A stretch of 64,000 nucleotides of DNA from Oscheius dolichura (taxonomy: Eukaryota; Nematoda; Chromadorea; Rhabditida; Rhabditidae), in NCBI GenBank assembly GCA_932521035.1, contig OW051495.1, positions 6,572,001 through 6,636,000 on the forward strand. The letters run 5' to 3'. This document shows, piece after piece, positions 50,914-61,804 of this stretch (position 1 is its first letter; every line of letters begins with the position of its first letter). Below the pieces are notes generated by a model. That model had not been told where the DNA came from. It saw nothing but the letters and a program-made list of their open reading frames with translations, and ran no database searches. The translations under genes were made by a program, and so were the position numbers.

Positions 50914-53900
50914 ATGCCGGTATTTCATACAAAAACCATCGAGAGCATTCTCGAGCCCGTCGCCCAACAGGTTGGTACATACTTATTCCTCGTCTTTTTT
51001 GTATCCCCGTGTGTGTTCTGTGTCTCTTTTTCTGTACTCACACCCTCTACTATCCCCTCTTCGTGATAAAAGACTGTTCTCTCCCTCTTTCTCTACCAAC
51101 TAACCTATGCATTTCGACGGTCTCGGCAACAGAAGCACGTGAAACACGACACCTTCATTTATTTATGATGTTAATCCCCCGCCAGTGCAGCGCCTATTGT
51201 TTTTGACCATTAGACACCTCGGCAGGGATCAAAAATGTAAAACAAAAATGGATCGAAAGAAGGAAAAGCGGGCCAAAAGGCCTGGCCATCCACCCGGGGG
51301 AACAACTGTGAGGCAGGAGGACAAAAAACGAAAGGCCCATTTACTCGAAAATGAGCTTCTTCCCCTTCCTTTTCTTCAAAGAGGCCCCCATCCTTTTCTG
51401 GCTGCAAGCACGACGGCTCCAGTAGACCGCGTCTTCTATTGGCATGGTCGTGAATATCAATTTATCAGGCAAACGTCACTTTTCGCTATGCGCTTTTCTG
51501 TTTGTTCCAATATCTCCCTGGGAAAGATTGAAAAGCACAGGAGAATGACCATTAAACACTCAAAAAAAAACAGAGATAGGGTTCTCTTTTTCGTTAGTCC
51601 AAAGGAGGAGGATAGCAACATCTCTGCCCAATTACTTTGTTGTCCGGCGGTGCCCCTGTAGCCCCCTAGGTGTTCCCCCGGCTGGTTGTCCAGGTCAGCG
51701 CGTGGGTGCCTGCGCTTTACTACACGTTAAATATAGCCGGCCGGGGTCTATAAACCTCCTCTGCTCCGTCTATTGGCCCGTTTTCGATTGTTTCTTCTCG
51801 TCGTTTGGCAGCTTTTTGTTACTTTGCTGAAGTTGTCCGCAATAGTTTGTTGGCACTTTTCCCGGGCCGTCTCCGCCAGCCCCGCTGTTTGAGAGATGCT
51901 CTGCTCAAGAGGCCGGCTCAAACACCAAACGGCTCACCCTGGGTTTTCCGGAGCCACTCTTCGAAGAGAGAGACTGGAGCAGAAATAGAGCGAGAGACGA
52001 GGGAATATATGGATAAGGGAAAAAGTGGCAAGAGAGCCGGTCCGGGGGCAGATTGCTCCGGCTATCGAGGGAAACGGGAAATGATTGGCAGGGGCAGGGG
52101 ATGGGGGGTTGAGAGGTCCTTAGGGGTTGAGGGGTCGATGGGTCTAAAATGGACCACCCCCAGCGGAAATTGTCAACTTCGAGTCAGCCAGTCACTGTTT
52201 GTCCAACCTCTTTGGCAAACAGCTACACGCGTGCATGAAATTTTTTGTTTCACGCGGTAGCGCATCAATCAAACAAAAGAAGTGGGATTAGAGGGGATTT
52301 GGTGGGAAAAGTAACACGCTCTTCTGGAGGAAGAAAAAGGTGGCACTCGTCTCGGTGACTAATTGGTCTTCACACTTACTGCCTTATATTTTACAAGTTG
52401 TCGCTTTGGAGCGGAGATTGCAGTAGTTCCACTGGTTGCTCCTGAATGAGAGGAGGGGAAAATGGACCGTATCCACAAGATGTTGGGGAGACTCTAGACC
52501 TCCTAGAGCATTGTCCCACAGTACCGTATGGGGAATGAATTAAATGAGGATACAAGCAAGTGGCATTCAAGGAGGACAACCTCTTCCAAAAGGGTACCAG
52601 TCGTTTGCCTCTTAATATTTGTTTGTGTGTGTCGCTAACCTTAGCTGAATGTCATCTCCCTCTCTGCCACCTCTTCCTCTCCTCTCTCAACATCTCTCTC
52701 CTCTCCTCTCCTGTCTCTTCTCTGCATGGTCCTCGTCCTCCTCCCGTTGATGTCCATGTCTTCAGCTCCACTATGTCCTAGCCGTAGCTGAGAAAAATGC
52801 CGAAAAGCAGCAACTGTCCAACGGCCACGTGAATGGCTATACGACGAGCGGTGGCAACCTCTCCCGGGCCAGTAGTCGTCGCTCCATCCCCGAGTTCATC
52901 TACCCCGATACAATTCAACAGAGGGTCACCGTCGATGACTGTCCCGTCTGTCAGCTCATGTTGCCCAAAGGCCATAACGGCCAATGTGTACGTCTTTATG
53001 TCCTCGTCTCTTTTTGTATCTGCTATCCTCTTTCCCCTATCAATTATCCCCAAAATGCCCATTTTAGGTCTCTCGGTTAGTAATCCTCCACGAGGAGGCT
53101 GAAGATGGCAATGCTATGCCGGACCTCACCAGGCCGGTTGGTATGGTCTCCAAGGCCGTTGCCAATCTCATAGACGTGAGTTTTTGCTTCTCTTTATTGC
53201 CTGGAGGGGACTGCTGTAAACCATCTGGAAGAGAACGGGCCTTATCCCCTACGGCTGAATAGGAATAGAAAGCGAATGAACAACGAGACCAAAAGCCAGC
53301 AGCCTCTCTTGAACCCCTTGTTTTTATGCTGCTCCTCGCTGCCACTGAGAGTGAGACACATTTTCGCGCACGGAGAAGAGAAGGCTAGCAGCATCTGTTT
53401 ACCTATTTGATGTAAATGCAACTGGCCGGCGAAAGCGGAAGAGTCCACAGCGGCTCGGGCCGAATGCGCGGCGCGCGCCGCAGCCTCCACCGTCAGTTTC
53501 GCCGCATTGAAACTATTAACAGGCGCTACTCACGCACTCTCAGAGTCAGCTGGGTGCGCCTCGCCTTACTTCTTTTATTAATGACGCCTTTTTAGGTTGG
53601 ATATGATACCGTAAACCATTCCGATGATCAGATCCTAAGGCAGGATATGCCACCAGCCCTTCAGCGTGTTGAGAACAGTTCTAAACTCTTGGAAGAATCC
53701 TGTACCATGCTCAGGGTCAGTCTTTATTTTGTGTTTTTTAATGGGACCTATTACAGCCCGATCCCTATTCTGTTCCCGCTAGAAGGAAACTCATCGACGG
53801 AGCTCGTGGAATCCTTCAAGGAACCTCCGCGCTTCTTCTCTGCTTCGATGAGTCAGAGGTGAGCGGACCCTCATTTGTAAAATAAATCTACCCTCTTCCA

Positions 53901-56900
53901 GGTTCGTAAAATTATTCGAGGATGTCGTAAAGTGTTGGACTACTTGGCCGTGGCTGAAGTCATCGAAAGTATGGAAGACTTGGCCCAGTTCGTCAAAGAC
54001 ATTTCCCCTTGGCTCTCTCGAGTCACCTCGGACGTCAATGCCCGTCAACAAGAACTGACCCACCAAGTCCACAGGGAGATCCTCGTCCGTTGCTTGGATC
54101 AGCTGAAGACGCTCTCTCCCATCCTCATCTGTGCCATGAAGATCTTCATCCAGTTGAGCCACGACCCCTCGGGAAGAGGAGTGGCCGAATCGGCAGAGAA
54201 CAGAAACTATCTGGGAGCCAGAATGACCGACGAGGTGAATGAGGTCATCCGCGTCCTCCAGCTGACGACTTACGATGAGGACGAATGGGATGCCGACAAC
54301 GTGACGGTCATGAGGAAGGCCCTCTCTGCTGCCAAGAGCTTGCTCACAGCTGCCTTGGATTGGTTGGGAGATCCTCGAGGACGGCCAGGAGCCGTTGGGG
54401 AGAAGGCCATCAGGAGGATCCTCGACTACGCCGATAAGATTGCTGCCCGCGCCCTGCCCGAGGACAGCTACGGCATCAAGAGGATGATCCAGGAGATATC
54501 TTCCCTCACTGACAGCCTCTGTGAGATTAGGAACAATGGAGGGTAAGACTCCTTGGAATAAAATAAATAGAGCCTTATTTTAGAAACAATGAGGGATTGG
54601 CTATCAGTTGCGCTGAGAAGTTGAAGGCTCTTGTTGGAACCAAGACTACCTCTGGTCTGATGCCCGACGCGTTGATGAATGCTCAACGCCAAGGTGGAGC
54701 CAACCCAGCTCACACAGCTGCCGGACGTCTGGAACAGGCCCTCAGGTTTATTTGTCTTCATTTATTCATATCAGTTGGTTTTCAGATGGCTGGATAACCC
54801 CGGTGTCAATGACGGTGGCCTCGGTCTCCAGGCCATCAAGCTCATGACCCAGGATGCCGCTCGCCTGGCCGACAAACTCAATCCTCAGGATAGGAACCGT
54901 CTGCTCAACCTTTGCACTGACATCAACCGCCTTGCCGACCAGCTGGCCGATTTGGAGAGGCGAGGACTTGGAAACAGTCCGGAAGCCCACGCCATCCGCC
55001 AACAGCTCAAGGATAAACTCCGAGAGCTGGCCGACTTCATGAAGAAGATCCTCACCGAGAGAGTTGTAAGTGTTTTGACTGTCCAGGTGATAAAAACAAC
55101 TCTTTGAGGTGGAAGACTTTGCCGACATCACCACCCCCTTGAAGCAGTTCGTAGAGGCAGCTCACGCCGATCCCAACATGCCCAACAGAGAGCCCAACTT
55201 CCATGAGAAGTCCAACAGATTGAGGGAACACTCTAGCAGCATGACCACCACCGCCAGGCTGGTGGCCACTTGCGGTCCTTCCAGGAGTAAGAAGACTGTG
55301 GAGGCTATTCTGGACACGGTGGAGAAGGTCAGGAATCATAAGATGCCCAATGAAAAGGGGATATGTTCAGATAGATCAAATGACACCACAACTGGTGAAT
55401 GCCGGAAAGATTCGGTTGCACAACAGTTCGGATGCCGTGGAACAGCACTTTGAGAATCTCCACAGACAATACGGAGATGCCCTCCACAGGCTACGCAGTC
55501 ACGTGGACGATGCCATCGACACCGGGGAGTTCATTCGCGCCTCTGAAACGGTATCCGGTCCAGTGGGAACACCCTGATCTCCGATCTTTTAGGCCATGAG
55601 ACGGTACACCAACCGATGCGAGGACTCTATCGCCAATGCCTTCCCCCAGGGAATGGTCGACAACACCTCCCAGGTAGGGCTGTCTCCTGGTAGAGAGGAC
55701 AGTGTCCTGTTTCAGATCGCTCGTCTTGGAAACCGTGTGCTGATGACGGCGAAGAACGAGGCGGACAACTCGGAGGAGCCCGCTTTCATCGACCGAGTAA
55801 ACACAGCGGCCTCGCAACTTCATTCCGGTAAGCCCCGTCCGTCCCGATGCCATCCCGTTACTCGACTGACTATGATTCGGACGAGTATGACAATGAGTCG
55901 AATGAGCGCTATTCATCCACCTATTCCCTGAGATATATTCATGACCCCATCGTCTATATAAGTAAGTGAGGGGAGGAGGAAGAGGAGCCGTGTTCCGTGT
56001 TCACTTCTGATGCCTTATCTTCTTACCTACGTCAACAGGGGAAATTTAAACTCGCGTGGGAGGGTGTGAAAACACAGCTGGCAACCTTTGCCCGGGGGCG
56101 ACTCCCTACCCATTCGTATCCCCTGGCCAACTAGTCAACACAGCTATGCCGTCCCCATACATTCCTAGTTCTGAAAATTTTGAGGATTTCTTGAACAGCG
56201 CCTTGGGTAAGAGCAGTAGACTCCGTTTTATAAATAGAGCCACTCCCCCTGATTAGAGTAAAATGTATTTGTCTTTCAGCTATACCTCCCATGGTGAACC
56301 AGGCCAAGCACGTGGCAATGAACCCGCGCGACTCTGGAGCTGCCGAACAGTGGCGAGGAGCCAACGACCAGCTGCTGGATTCAGTCAGGGCCGTCGGGGA
56401 CGCCATTGCCGGAGTCCCGATGAACGGAAGACACTCCTCCGCCTCCTTCCACGAGAGGGGGCCATCTCCTTACAACAACCAGGTGAGTGGCCAATCCGTT
56501 TCCCTCTCCACTGCCGGGATGTCATCTCTGGCCAGCGGGGGGACAGCAGTCGGGCATTCGGCAGCAAAGCTCTCTTTTCAGGTTCGAAACGAGGTTATCC
56601 GCTCCGTGGCTGCAACTGCCCCAACACCGCCAGTTGTCCACAACAAAGTCCTGATCCGTGAAGAGATTCCCGCTCCTCCTCGTCCCCCACCGCCGGTCGA
56701 GATCTCGCCTCCTCCCCGTCCTCCTCCCCCGCCGGAGTACGACGAAGAGGAGGAGACCCGCGCCTTTTGGGAACGGTATCCTCTTCCTCAGGCCTCTCAC
56801 CACCCTATTCTTTCCGCTGCTCATAACCTCCACAACGTGAGTTCCCACTTCCTTTTCCCTAAATATAGAGAGTTTAGGAACTGAAACAATGGTCAAGTCA

Positions 56901-57695
56901 GGAGAATGACATCGTGGCGGCCGCCAAGAGGATGGCCATCCTGATGGCCCGTCTGTCCCAGCTCGTCCGAGGGGAGGGCGGCACGAAGAAGGATCTGATC
57001 GACTGTGCCAAGGCGATTGCCAACTCTTCGGAGGAAGTCACGCGGCTGGCCGTCCAGCTGGCCCGTCTCTGTACAGACATCAAGATGAGAATGGCCCTAC
57101 TCCAAGTGGCTGAGCGTATCCCGACCATCGCCACCCAGCTGCACATCTGCTCCACCGTCAAGGCCACGATGCTCGGCTCCTCGAGTAAGTACCAGAGAAG
57201 AAGAATGCCAGGAGGTGTCTCTCCTGTTGGAATTGTTCCTTGTTATTTACGTCAGCGCCGCGAGAACAAATAGAATTTCTGCTTGTCTTGGGGCGCGAGA
57301 TCTCAAAAACGATGGAAACGTGGAGGAAAACTGTTAACAGACAAATGTTTCAGGGCAAGTCGGACCGTACGGACAGCCAATCGAGGGTAAATTTTGTCTT
57401 TTTCAGGCACGCTCGCGTGAATTTGAAAACCCCGGTTACATACAACAAAGCTAACATTTGAAAGTGGTCTTCTTAACAGAGTGCATTCCCCGTGATTAAT
57501 GACGTCTTAATGGGAGAGTGTTTAGGTTCGGAGGAGGACGAAGAAGCCATGCAACAGCTGGTCCAGAATGCTCAGAATTTGATGCAGTCGGTCAAGGACA
57601 CCGTCCGAGCAGCCGAGGCCGCCTCGATCAGGATCCGAACCAACTCAGGACTCCGTCTTCGGTGGATCAGGAAACCCATGTGGTCCAACTTCTAA
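50914..57695 (+). CDS. deb-1: Vinculin
   Basis: The actin-linking adhesion protein of muscle dense bodies and cell junctions. Exon 1 (50914-50970) encodes [19 protein letters not shown]. After an unusually long intron of 2.1 kb, exon 2 (53068-53175) continues [19 protein letters not shown]. The head domain follows through [54 protein letters not shown] and the helical repeats ([32 protein letters not shown]). After [15 protein letters not shown] and [20 protein letters not shown] comes the proline-rich hinge ([22 protein letters not shown]). The tail reads [16 protein letters not shown] and [19 protein letters not shown]. It ends [19 protein letters not shown]. The ending and the GPYGQPIEG exon match C. 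elegans DEB-1 as I know it. All joins in the main chain are in phase. Two further phase-neutral exons may be included (see 52766 and 56078). Confidence 0.95.
52766..52987 (+). other. Candidate cassette exon inside vinculin intron 1
   Basis: A 222-base open stretch is bounded by TTCAG before and GTACGT after, both in phase 0, matching the phase of the vinculin exon 1/exon 2 junction. It encodes 74 residues. These include [18 protein letters not shown], a Ser/Arg cluster ([15 protein letters not shown]) and [18 protein letters not shown]. There is no in-frame upstream ATG, so it can only be an internal exon. Third positions are GC-rich, like real exons nearby. Inclusion would insert these residues after residue 19 of the vinculin head. 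It may instead belong to an unrecognised nested gene. Confidence 0.4.
56078..56206 (+). other. Candidate second cassette exon in vinculin
   Basis: A 129-base open stretch lies between AACACAG and GTAAGA. Its phase (two bases then codons, one base left over) fits exactly between the flanking vinculin exons ending QLHS and starting AIPPMVNQ. It encodes 43 residues including [15 protein letters not shown] and [14 protein letters not shown]. Skipping it also keeps frame. It sits before the proline-rich hinge. Confidence 0.4.
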
Positions 57696-58217
57696 CTCTT
57701 TTTGTAAGTCTCCTCCTCCTCTTCGAAGACAGTCCTTCCAGGTTCCCCCGTCTCCTCCCTCCTGGCTACACATCCCTCCCTCCCTCCACATTTTCCACGC
57801 TTCATCAGATTTTGTTAAATATCTATGCTCTCCTCCCTCCCCGTTCCGTCCGTTCGTCTCAACCTCCACGTGCCTTACCGTAACCCCCGTGTGTGCATTT
57901 ATGAAGTGCCCTTCTCTTTTTTTCTTCTTTAAATGTCTAGTATAATCTTATGGAATTCTTCGTGACACTGCCTCCTTTCGTTCGTTTCCTAGTTGATGAC
58001 TCTACATTGTACACTTTTCCTATACTAGTCCACTGGCCGCGGATAGCCATCCTCAATCACCGTGCATAAGATTTTTCTGGAGATAACTTGCCCCCCGTCA
58101 CCGGGAGGCGCCAAAGAATTTTGATTATATTGAAGATAAACTCTTTTTCAATTGTTCTTTTTTGGGGAGGGAAAGACAACAGCTGCTGAGTGGTGGAATT
58201 TGCAATCCTGGAAAGGT

Positions 58218-59150
58218 GTTTGGCGTCTCTTTTCAGAGGCTTTCCAAAAATTATGCCTTACACAAAAAAATACGAAATATTTGCATTTCTTTGGCATAAA
58301 GAAGTGAATGGCAGGCCCCGCCGGGGCTGTTCGGCCAATGCCTATTAAGCTATCCCTTTGAGGTATTAGTGGCCACCACCACGTGGTGATATGTACAACT
58401 ATTTATGGAATCGACCACGGCTTACTAACGATCGTTGTTTACGGGTGCAGGTCCACTTGATTCGCTTCTTTTAGCCGAAGGAATGTGAATCTGGAAAAAG
58501 TCTTTCGAATAGGTTAATTTTTGGAATGTCCCTGAAAAGGGGCGAAACGTTGCTTTTCTCAAAAATGGTTCACCCTGCTTCATTGATCAACCATGAATTA
58601 CTCAGTTCGTATTCGGTGACGGATGGAGGTTTGTCGCCTCTTTTCAGAAATTTGCCTAAATAGCGAATTATTCACTTTTCTTTTGGAAAAAAGAAGCGAA
58701 TAAACCCACCGGTAATTTTTCGGCAGTGCCTAGGAAACTCCGGTGGGGGACAACAATAACCAAGCCTTCTGTTTTCGCCCAGTTTTGCTTGCCGGACTAC
58801 AAAGGACCGTCCTGCTGCCGAGACTTTACAGGTGTAGGTAATTCTAGCGCAACCTATCCGGTCAGACTGAAAATGCCCGTATAAATGTGTGTTATACTGA
58901 TGACTTTTTCAAGCCGGAAACGTCACTTTATTTCGGGCAAAATTCAAAAATATAGACGTTCTGCTATCGAATTGTTTGGCTGAGAGTGACGACGTTCAGT
59001 CTCTATGAATGTTTTTGCCGCCTCTTTTCGGAGACTTTTCAAAATTTTGCCTACAAGTTGGGTCCCTATTACTTCAGGAAACCGGTGTACTTCTTAAGCG
59101 AAAAGAAGCTACCCGGTGTATCCCACTCCTGACCTGGAAAGCAACGTTCG
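58218..59150. repeat. Three diverged tandem units of about 380-410 bp
   Basis: A shared block begins GTTT, has (C/T)GCCTCTTTTC or close variants, and reaches a TTGCCT-like end. It recurs at 58218, 58629 and 59011. Each is followed by a short palindromic stretch built on AAGAAG with flanking TTCTTT, then a CCGG-rich element. The units are well diverged, so this is an old duplication or a decayed mobile or structured-RNA array. No protein is encoded. Confidence 0.5.
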
Positions 59151-59462
59151 ATGGATGGAAAGAAACGCAGGGTAGTGGTTGGGGAAAATACACTCATAGG
59201 ATATTTGTCTTATTTTCTTTTTTGTTATTGTTTTATAGACATAGTGAGAATTCTTATCAACTTCTGTAGAACATGAAAAAATAGATGGACGCATCGGTTG
59301 AAATGGTTAGGAAAGTGTGAGTGCTGTTTGTACAAATGCCAGCGACTGATTCACAGAAGTCGGTTACTGTTTAGAGATGGTAAAATACGAGAAAACAGAA
59401 TAAATAGGGGGAAAATGTGAAAACAAGTAAATAATCAGAACGGTGGAATAATAGGAAACAGT

Positions 59463-60669
59463 TCAAGCCATGTCGTGGATAGAAGCCTTGACGTCGGAGG
59501 ACTGGGCGGCACTTTCACTGGCCGGGGTGACGGCTGACTTCTTTTGCAATTTACTAAACAGTTCGGGTATTCTTTGGATAGAGCCAGTACTACCTGAGAC
59601 CACTCCAGTCGAGGAAGGCCCGTCGGTAGGGGGTGATGAAGTAGAGCGAGATGAGGGGGGTGATCATCGGCATTATCTCCATCGACATGAAGGTACCGTG
59701 CTCAAAAATCGGTCCTGAATTTAGTCTTTCTCATTTTAAAGAGGATAACAGACCAGAGATAATGTGGAAGGTTCCGAGGGCGTATTGGACGGCTCCACCG
59801 AGGTAGAAGATGGGGACACAGGCCTGGATGGTGAGGGCCTTGATCATTTTTCTGTGCTGCTTCTTGGTCTCGGCCGAGAGATTGGAGGCGGCCTTGTCCA
59901 GGTAGTCGAGGGTCTTCTTACGGTAGTAGAGGATGACGAAGTAGACGAAGGGACAGGGGACGACCATGTAGATGACGGCCAGGGAGGCCGACCACTCCAG
60001 GGCGGTGGCATTGCCGCCGACGACGACTGACTGGTCTGAAGGGGACAGATCAAATGGGGGAAGGACAATCCCACCATCTAAAAAGGAATATTCCGGGTAG
60101 GCTTCTTTCATAATCCGGCGGACGACTTCCGTGGGAGAATTGCGGAGAGTGTAGGGGAAGAGGACCAGAACCGAGGGAATGTAGACCAAGAAACACAACT
60201 TGATGACATTTTTGTATTCGGGGGACGGGTTGACGAGGATCCAGTAGCGGAAGATGAAGGAGATCAGGAGGATCCACTGGGAATGGGCGAAGACGTGGCA
60301 ATTGAAGCAATGGAAGAAGTAGCACGCGTACGGGTGGACGAACTGACACGCTCCGTTGAAGATGTATGTGATTGCCCAGCCGGAGAACAGAAGACTGAAG
60401 AGGCTTTTTTCTGTTCGGGGGTATCCCTACCGCTGCATACTCATCATAGAGCCGAAAGAAGCCCAGAAATCGACGAGAGCGAAGTTGAAGAGCAGCACGG
60501 AGTAGGATTTGAGAGGCGGCGGGGTGCGCTGATAATTTCGGATATTCTAGACGAACTCGGAAATTACCTTGATAATGGCCAGCAGGAAAATTCCATTGAA
60601 GAGCATTCCCAGCCCTGTGGTTATGCTGGAAATTATCAACGCGACGAGATCCATCGTTTCCTCGTCCAT
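59463..60669 (-). CDS. Srd-like serpentine chemoreceptor (Str superfamily)
   Basis: A seven-transmembrane receptor in about six exons, starting at the ATG at 60667-60669 (MDEETMDLVALIISSITTGL). The second exon has TPPPLKSYSVLLFNFALVD, which matches the srd signature of L-x-SYS-x-L-x-x-N-x-A-x-x-D after TM1. Next are FSGWAITYIFNGACQFV and CYFFHCFNCHVFAH, then LLISFIFRYWILVNPSP, corresponding to the TM3 Y/F-R-Y block. Later come CFLVYIPSVLVLFPYTL and VIYMVVPCPFVYFVILYY. The intracellular loop is followed by MIKALTIQACVPIFYL. The last TM has MPMITPLISLYFITPYRR, a canonical ending. The tail finishes SIHDMA. Ligand unknown. Confidence 0.82.
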
Positions 60670-61804
60670 TTTGGCTGGATGAGCTCTGGAGTATTTTGAA
60701 CCCATTTTAGAAAATAAAAAGAATCGCAAGGTGTTGTGAAAAAGGTAAAAAGAGTTGGGAAAAAACATGACCGTGACATTCTCACTGGGCGTGACGCGTA
60801 TGAACATCTGTTCTTTTGAGTTTGAGAGAGCATTTATTCGTATTCTTAGCAAAAGGACTGTTTAGGTCGGCAAAAGGGCAGTGACCCACTTATTTTTTAG
60901 AGCTTCACACGTAATCCTTCGCATGACCTTCAAAAACAAAGACAGCTGCCAATTGAATGGGCTCTTCTCGGAAAATAAAAGGACAATGGGCGATTTCGTG
61001 GAAATTACGGACTACAGTAGGAGTACAGCTGTTGTCTGTTATCTTATCTGCTTATATACTCAACCAATAAATCGTAGTATCCGAAGGACCACACTCCAAA
61101 TAACGGCTTGTGACACGCGAAATGTGAAGATTGTGGTTGGTAACACGAGATTTACCCTTATCCTGTAAACAGATTTTGGGAAGAAGAAAGTAGTCGAAAA
61201 TGAGAGGAACCGAAATGCTTATACAGAAAAAAATGAAACCTAGATTGCTATCTTGTTGAGTTGTACCCATTTTTGCCCTTTGGAGAGGTAATGAACTGGA
61301 CAACTGGATCTCTCTTTTTCTCACGTTTTCTGATCCAATTCCTTCTTCAGCGAATTGACATAACCTTGGAGGAGACCCTTGCCACGATTCAGCATGATGG
61401 AGGAGACGCTATCTTTTAATTATTTGATTTTCATTATGGAGCATTACTTGTTTTTATTTTCAAATTTTCTCTTTTGAATATGGGCTTCTTTACAGTTCAC
61501 ATGAGCTCGCCAAATTTGAACATTTCGAAGTGCGGCTTTTCCTCGCCAGAAGACGGGACACCTCCAATTTTCATTTATTTGTTTCCTAAATTTACCTAAA
61601 AGTACTTCTGTTTTCGCTTGTTTGCTCAATTGGATGCTCAGTTTGATCAAAAATATTGGTGTCTCATAGGGCTATTATGTTTTGCATGCCCTTTCTTCAT
61701 TGCAGCTGCTCCGTCAACCTTCCACAAAAGATATTGAAATAACTTATATGCTGAAAATTTCCACGAATATTTTTGTTTGCTATATTTGTGTGTTTTTTTC
61801 AGGC
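60670..61804. other. Intergenic region at a composition boundary
   Basis: No gene is supported. Frames at 60881-61168, 61052-61324 and 61444-61650 lack features. From about 61.4 kb the DNA becomes clearly more AT-rich. The stretch ends in a long T-rich TTTTTTTCAG acceptor at about 61800, a likely trans-splice site for the gene that follows. Confidence 0.5.

Noticed and set aside
51185-51661. Plus-strand open frame of 158 codons inside vinculin intron 1.
   Set aside because: Lysine- and arginine-rich without motif, and no splice sites in phase with vinculin.
55590-55931. Alternative plus-strand frame running through several vinculin exons and introns.
   Set aside because: It reads through introns; the spliced frame matches known vinculin sequence throughout.
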